From Pseudomonas alkylphenolica (GTDB taxonomy: Bacteria > Pseudomonadota > Gammaproteobacteria > Pseudomonadales > Pseudomonadaceae), in contig NZ_QJRG01000050.1 of assembly GCF_004025535.1 (NCBI RefSeq), positions 1 to 53,538 on the forward strand: a stretch of DNA of 53,538 bases, in the 5' to 3' direction. How positions within the stretch are numbered: position 1 is the stretch's first letter; every line of letters starts with the position of its first letter. Positions 51,201 through 53,538 of the stretch are shown piece after piece. Position numbers and translations under genes: made by a program. The notes below the pieces were generated by a model that was not told the origin of the DNA, searched no databases, and saw only the letters and a list, made by a program, of their open reading frames with translations.

Positions 51201-52070
51201 ATGACGACTGTCACTGCTGTACCGACCGAAGCCTCCACCAGCCGTTTCGCCCGTATCAGCGAAGGCGACCTCGACCTGCAACTGCACTACAACGATATCG
51301 GCCAGGGCGCCGAAACCGTGGTGATGCTGCACGGCTCCGGCCCTGGCGCTAGTGGCTGGGCCAACTTCAACCGTAACATCGAGCCGCTGACCGACGCCGG
51401 CTACCGGGTGATCCTGATGGACTGCCCGGGCTGGAGCAAAAGCGACCCGATCGTCTGCACCGGCTCGCGCTCGGACCTCAACGCCCGTGCCCTCAAAGGC
51501 CTGCTGGACGTGCTGGACCTGGACCGCGTGCACCTGATCGGCAACTCGATGGGCGGCCACAGCGCCGTGGCCTTCGCGTTGGCCAACCCACAACGGGTCG
51601 GCAAGCTGGTGTTGATGGGCGGCGGTACCGGTGGAGCGAGCCCGTTCGCGCCGATGCCGACCGAGGGCATCAAGTTGCTCAACGGCCTGTACCGCGAGCC
51701 GACCATCGACAACCTGAAGAAGATGATGACCGTCTTCGTTTTCGATGCCAGCAGCCTCACCGATGCGCTGTACCAGACCCGTCTGGACAACATGCTCGCG
51801 CGCCGCGACCACCTGGACAACTTCGTTGCCAGCCTGGCGGCCAACCCCAAGCAGTTCCCTGACTTCAGCCCGCGCCTGGGCGAAATCAGCGCGCAGACCC
51901 TGATCGTCTGGGGCCGCGATGACCGTTTCGTGCCGATGGATGCTGGCCTGCGCCTGCTGGCGGGCTTGCCCAACGCCCATCTGCACGTGTTCAACCGCTG
52001 TGGCCACTGGGCCCAGTGGGAGCACGCGGACGCCTTCAACCGCATGGTGCTGGACTTCCTCACCCATTGA
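51201..52070 (+). CDS. mhpC: 2-hydroxy-6-oxonona-2,4-dienedioate hydrolase
   Basis: A 289-residue alpha/beta hydrolase that splits the meta-cleavage product into 2-hydroxypentadienoate and succinate. The oxyanion segment is LHGSGPGASGWANF, the nucleophile Ser116 lies in GNSMGGHS, the acid in WGRDDRFVP and the catalytic His in CGHWAQWEHA. AAGGAAG precedes ATG 51201. Confidence 0.95.
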   Translation: MTTVTAVPTEASTSRFARISEGDLDLQLHYNDIGQGAETVVMLHGSGPGASGWANFNRNIEPLTDAGYRVILMDCPGWSKSDPIVCTGSRSDLNARALKGLLDVLDLDRVHLIGNSMGGHSAVAFALANPQRVGKLVLMGGGTGGASPFAPMPTEGIKLLNGLYREPTIDNLKKMMTVFVFDASSLTDALYQTRLDNMLARRDHLDNFVASLAANPKQFPDFSPRLGEISAQTLIVWGRDDRFVPMDAGLRLLAGLPNAHLHVFNRCGHWAQWEHADAFNRMVLDFLTH

Positions 52071-52098
52071 GCGGTGTGAACTTATTTCGAGGTAGACA

Positions 52099-52893
52099 AT
52101 GAGCATTTCCCCCCAGACCCTGGACCAGTTGGCCGCCGCCCTGCGTCAGGCCGAGGTGTCCGCACAGGCCATCGCACCGTTGCGCGAGCTGATCGGTGAA
52201 GGCAACGACGAGGCTGCCTACGCGATCCAGCGCCTCAACGTCGCTCATGCCGTGGCCGGCGGCCGCCGTGTGGTCGGGCGCAAGATCGGCCTGACCAATC
52301 CCAAGGTGCAGGCCCAGCTTGGCGTCGACCAGCCGGATTTCGGCACCCTGTTTGCCGACATGTGCTACGGCGACAACGAAGTAGTGCCGTTCAACCGCGT
52401 GCTGCAACCGAAGATCGAGGCGGAGATTGCCCTGGTACTGGAGCGCGACCTGCCGGGCATCGACACCACGTTCGCTGACGTATTGGGCGCAACCGGCTGG
52501 GTGCTGCCGGCGCTGGAAATTGTTGGCAGCCGCGTACAGAACTGGAACATCCGTTTTGTCGATACCGTGGCCGACAACGCCTCCAGCGGTTGCTACGTGC
52601 TCGGCGGCCCGGCCCGTCGCATCGATGGCCTGGACCTGCGCAACGCCAACATGCGCATGACCCGCAACGGTGAAGCCGTTTCCACAGGCAGCGGTGCCCA
52701 GTGCCTGGGCCACCCGCTCAACGCCGCCGTGTGGCTGGCGCGGACCATGGCGCGCCTGGGCGAGCCGCTTAAGGCCGGCGATGTGATTCTCACCGGGGCG
52801 CTGGGGCCGATGGCCGCCGTGGCCGCGGGAGATCGCTTCGAGGCCGACATCGAGGGCATCGGCCAGGTAGCAGTCGAGTTCAGTGTCGAGTAA
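52099..52893 (+). CDS. mhpD: 2-keto-4-pentenoate hydratase
   Basis: A 264-residue hydratase of the MhpD/HpcG family that converts 2-hydroxypenta-2,4-dienoate to 4-hydroxy-2-oxovalerate. Typical segments are VVGRKIGLTNPKVQAQLGVDQPDFGTLFADM, EAEIALVLERDL with metal-ligand acids, and ILTGALGPM near the end. CGAGGTAG precedes ATG 52099. Confidence 0.95.
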   Translation: MSISPQTLDQLAAALRQAEVSAQAIAPLRELIGEGNDEAAYAIQRLNVAHAVAGGRRVVGRKIGLTNPKVQAQLGVDQPDFGTLFADMCYGDNEVVPFNRVLQPKIEAEIALVLERDLPGIDTTFADVLGATGWVLPALEIVGSRVQNWNIRFVDTVADNASSGCYVLGGPARRIDGLDLRNANMRMTRNGEAVSTGSGAQCLGHPLNAAVWLARTMARLGEPLKAGDVILTGALGPMAAVAAGDRFEADIEGIGQVAVEFSVE

Positions 52894-52925
52894 TCGGCGA
52901 CGTGCGTGCAGACAAGGTAAACACC

Positions 52926-53538
52926 ATGAAAAAACTAAAAGTCGCCATCATCGGTTCCGGCAACATCGGCACCGACCTGATGATCAAGATCCTGCGTAAC
53001 GCGCAGCACCTGGAAATGTCGGTGATGGTCGGTATCGACCCGGCGTCCGATGGCCTGGCACGCGCTGCACGGATGGGCGTGGCCACGACCCACGAAGGCG
53101 TAGAAGGCCTGACCCGTCTGCCAGCGTTTGCCGACATCGACTTCGTCTTCGATGCCACCAGCGCCGGCGCCCACGTCAAGAACGACGCGTTCCTGCGTTC
53201 GATCAAGCCGGGCATCCGTCTGATCGACCTGACCCCGGCAGCCATCGGCCCGTACTGCGTGCCGGTGGTCAACCTGGAGCAGAACCTCGGCCAGCTCAAC
53301 GTCAACATGGTTACCTGCGGCGGCCAGGCGACCATCCCGATGGTCGCGGCGGTGTCACGCGTGGCCAAGGTGCATTACGCCGAGATCATTGCCTCGATCG
53401 CGTCGAAGTCTGCCGGACCCGGCACCCGCGCCAACATTGACGAGTTCACCGAAACCACCAGCAAGGCCATCGAAGTGATTGGTGGGGCTGCGAAGGGCAA
53501 GGCGATCATCATCATGAACCCGGCCGAGCCGCCGCTGA
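52926..53538 (+). CDS. mhpF: Acetaldehyde dehydrogenase, acylating (3' end outside window)
   Basis: The first 204 codons of MhpF/DmpF; the frame is still open at the window edge (the final TGA is out of frame). The NAD-binding VAIIGSGNIGTDLMIKIL begins at residue 7, and the catalytic Cys131 lies in NMVTCGGQATIPM. It turns acetaldehyde from the aldolase MhpE into acetyl-CoA with substrate channelling; mhpE is expected next. Confidence 0.95.
   Translation, partial: MKKLKVAIIGSGNIGTDLMIKILRNAQHLEMSVMVGIDPASDGLARAARMGVATTHEGVEGLTRLPAFADIDFVFDATSAGAHVKNDAFLRSIKPGIRLIDLTPAAIGPYCVPVVNLEQNLGQLNVNMVTCGGQATIPMVAAVSRVAKVHYAEIIASIASKSAGPGTRANIDEFTETTSKAIEVIGGAAKGKAIIIMNPAEPPL

Noticed and set aside
1..53538. 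tRNA, rRNA and complete insertion sequences
   Set aside because: Looked for tRNA-like cloverleaf ends, rRNA segments and transposase genes; none could be supported.

Overview
The window looks like a chromosomal segment of a Pseudomonas, most likely the P. putida group. It is GC-rich, carries putida-style REP palindromes (GCGGGT..ACCCGCTCCCAC), and has the D-lysine locus order (ATPase, D-amino-acid dehydrogenase, two permeases, binding protein, RpiR regulator, dpkA, aminotransferase, transporter), together with MuxABC-OpmB, MucR, AruH, DUF1652 and Tpx. Species was judged from recalled families and gene order, not from a database search.

Region 1 (1-10291) is a type VI secretion (T6SS) accessory island. 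It starts inside vgrG, followed by a DUF2169 adaptor, a DUF4150 PAAR-like tip, a nuclease effector and a YezG-like immunity gene. An AT-richer stretch follows with immunity-type genes that lack full-length toxins: an unknown helical protein, a GAD-like/DUF1851 (Tdi1-type) protein and two tandem beta-propeller paralogues with a possible toxin remnant between them. The island ends with a tssL/dotU gene that has no other T6SS core gene in view.

Region 2 (10463-21880) is a D-lysine/basic amino acid uptake and catabolism locus. The ABC transporter and dehydrogenase run leftward; dpkA, amaC and a SdaC-type transporter run rightward. Two clear palindromes sit in the rpiR/dpkA divergent promoter. The rightward arm is interrupted by a 515-residue orphan gene with a histidine cluster, preceded by a remnant of the 3' end of a SdaC-like transporter.

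Region 3 (22043-38852) holds tpx, the muxABC-opmB RND efflux operon, the c-di-GMP enzyme mucR, a DUF1652 gene, aruH (arginine:pyruvate transaminase), a DUF1345 membrane protein, nnrS and a XerC-like tyrosine recombinase with palindromes just upstream. Next to the recombinase, a 30-bp imperfect direct repeat brackets a low-GC unknown gene.

Region 4 (39834-47332) holds a secreted protein of unknown function, a LuxR-type regulator, a small exported protein, a PhyH-type dioxygenase, a universal stress protein, sad with a divergent LysR regulator (as in enterobacterial yneI/yneJ), and a yiaW-yiaV-like membrane pair.

Region 5 (47420-end) is the mhp pathway for 3-(3-hydroxyphenyl)propionate degradation: IclR-type MhpR, then mhpABCD and the start of mhpF, which runs off the window. 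The mhpR-mhpA gap contains a perfect palindromic operator, a 19-codon upstream ORF and a hairpin just after its stop.
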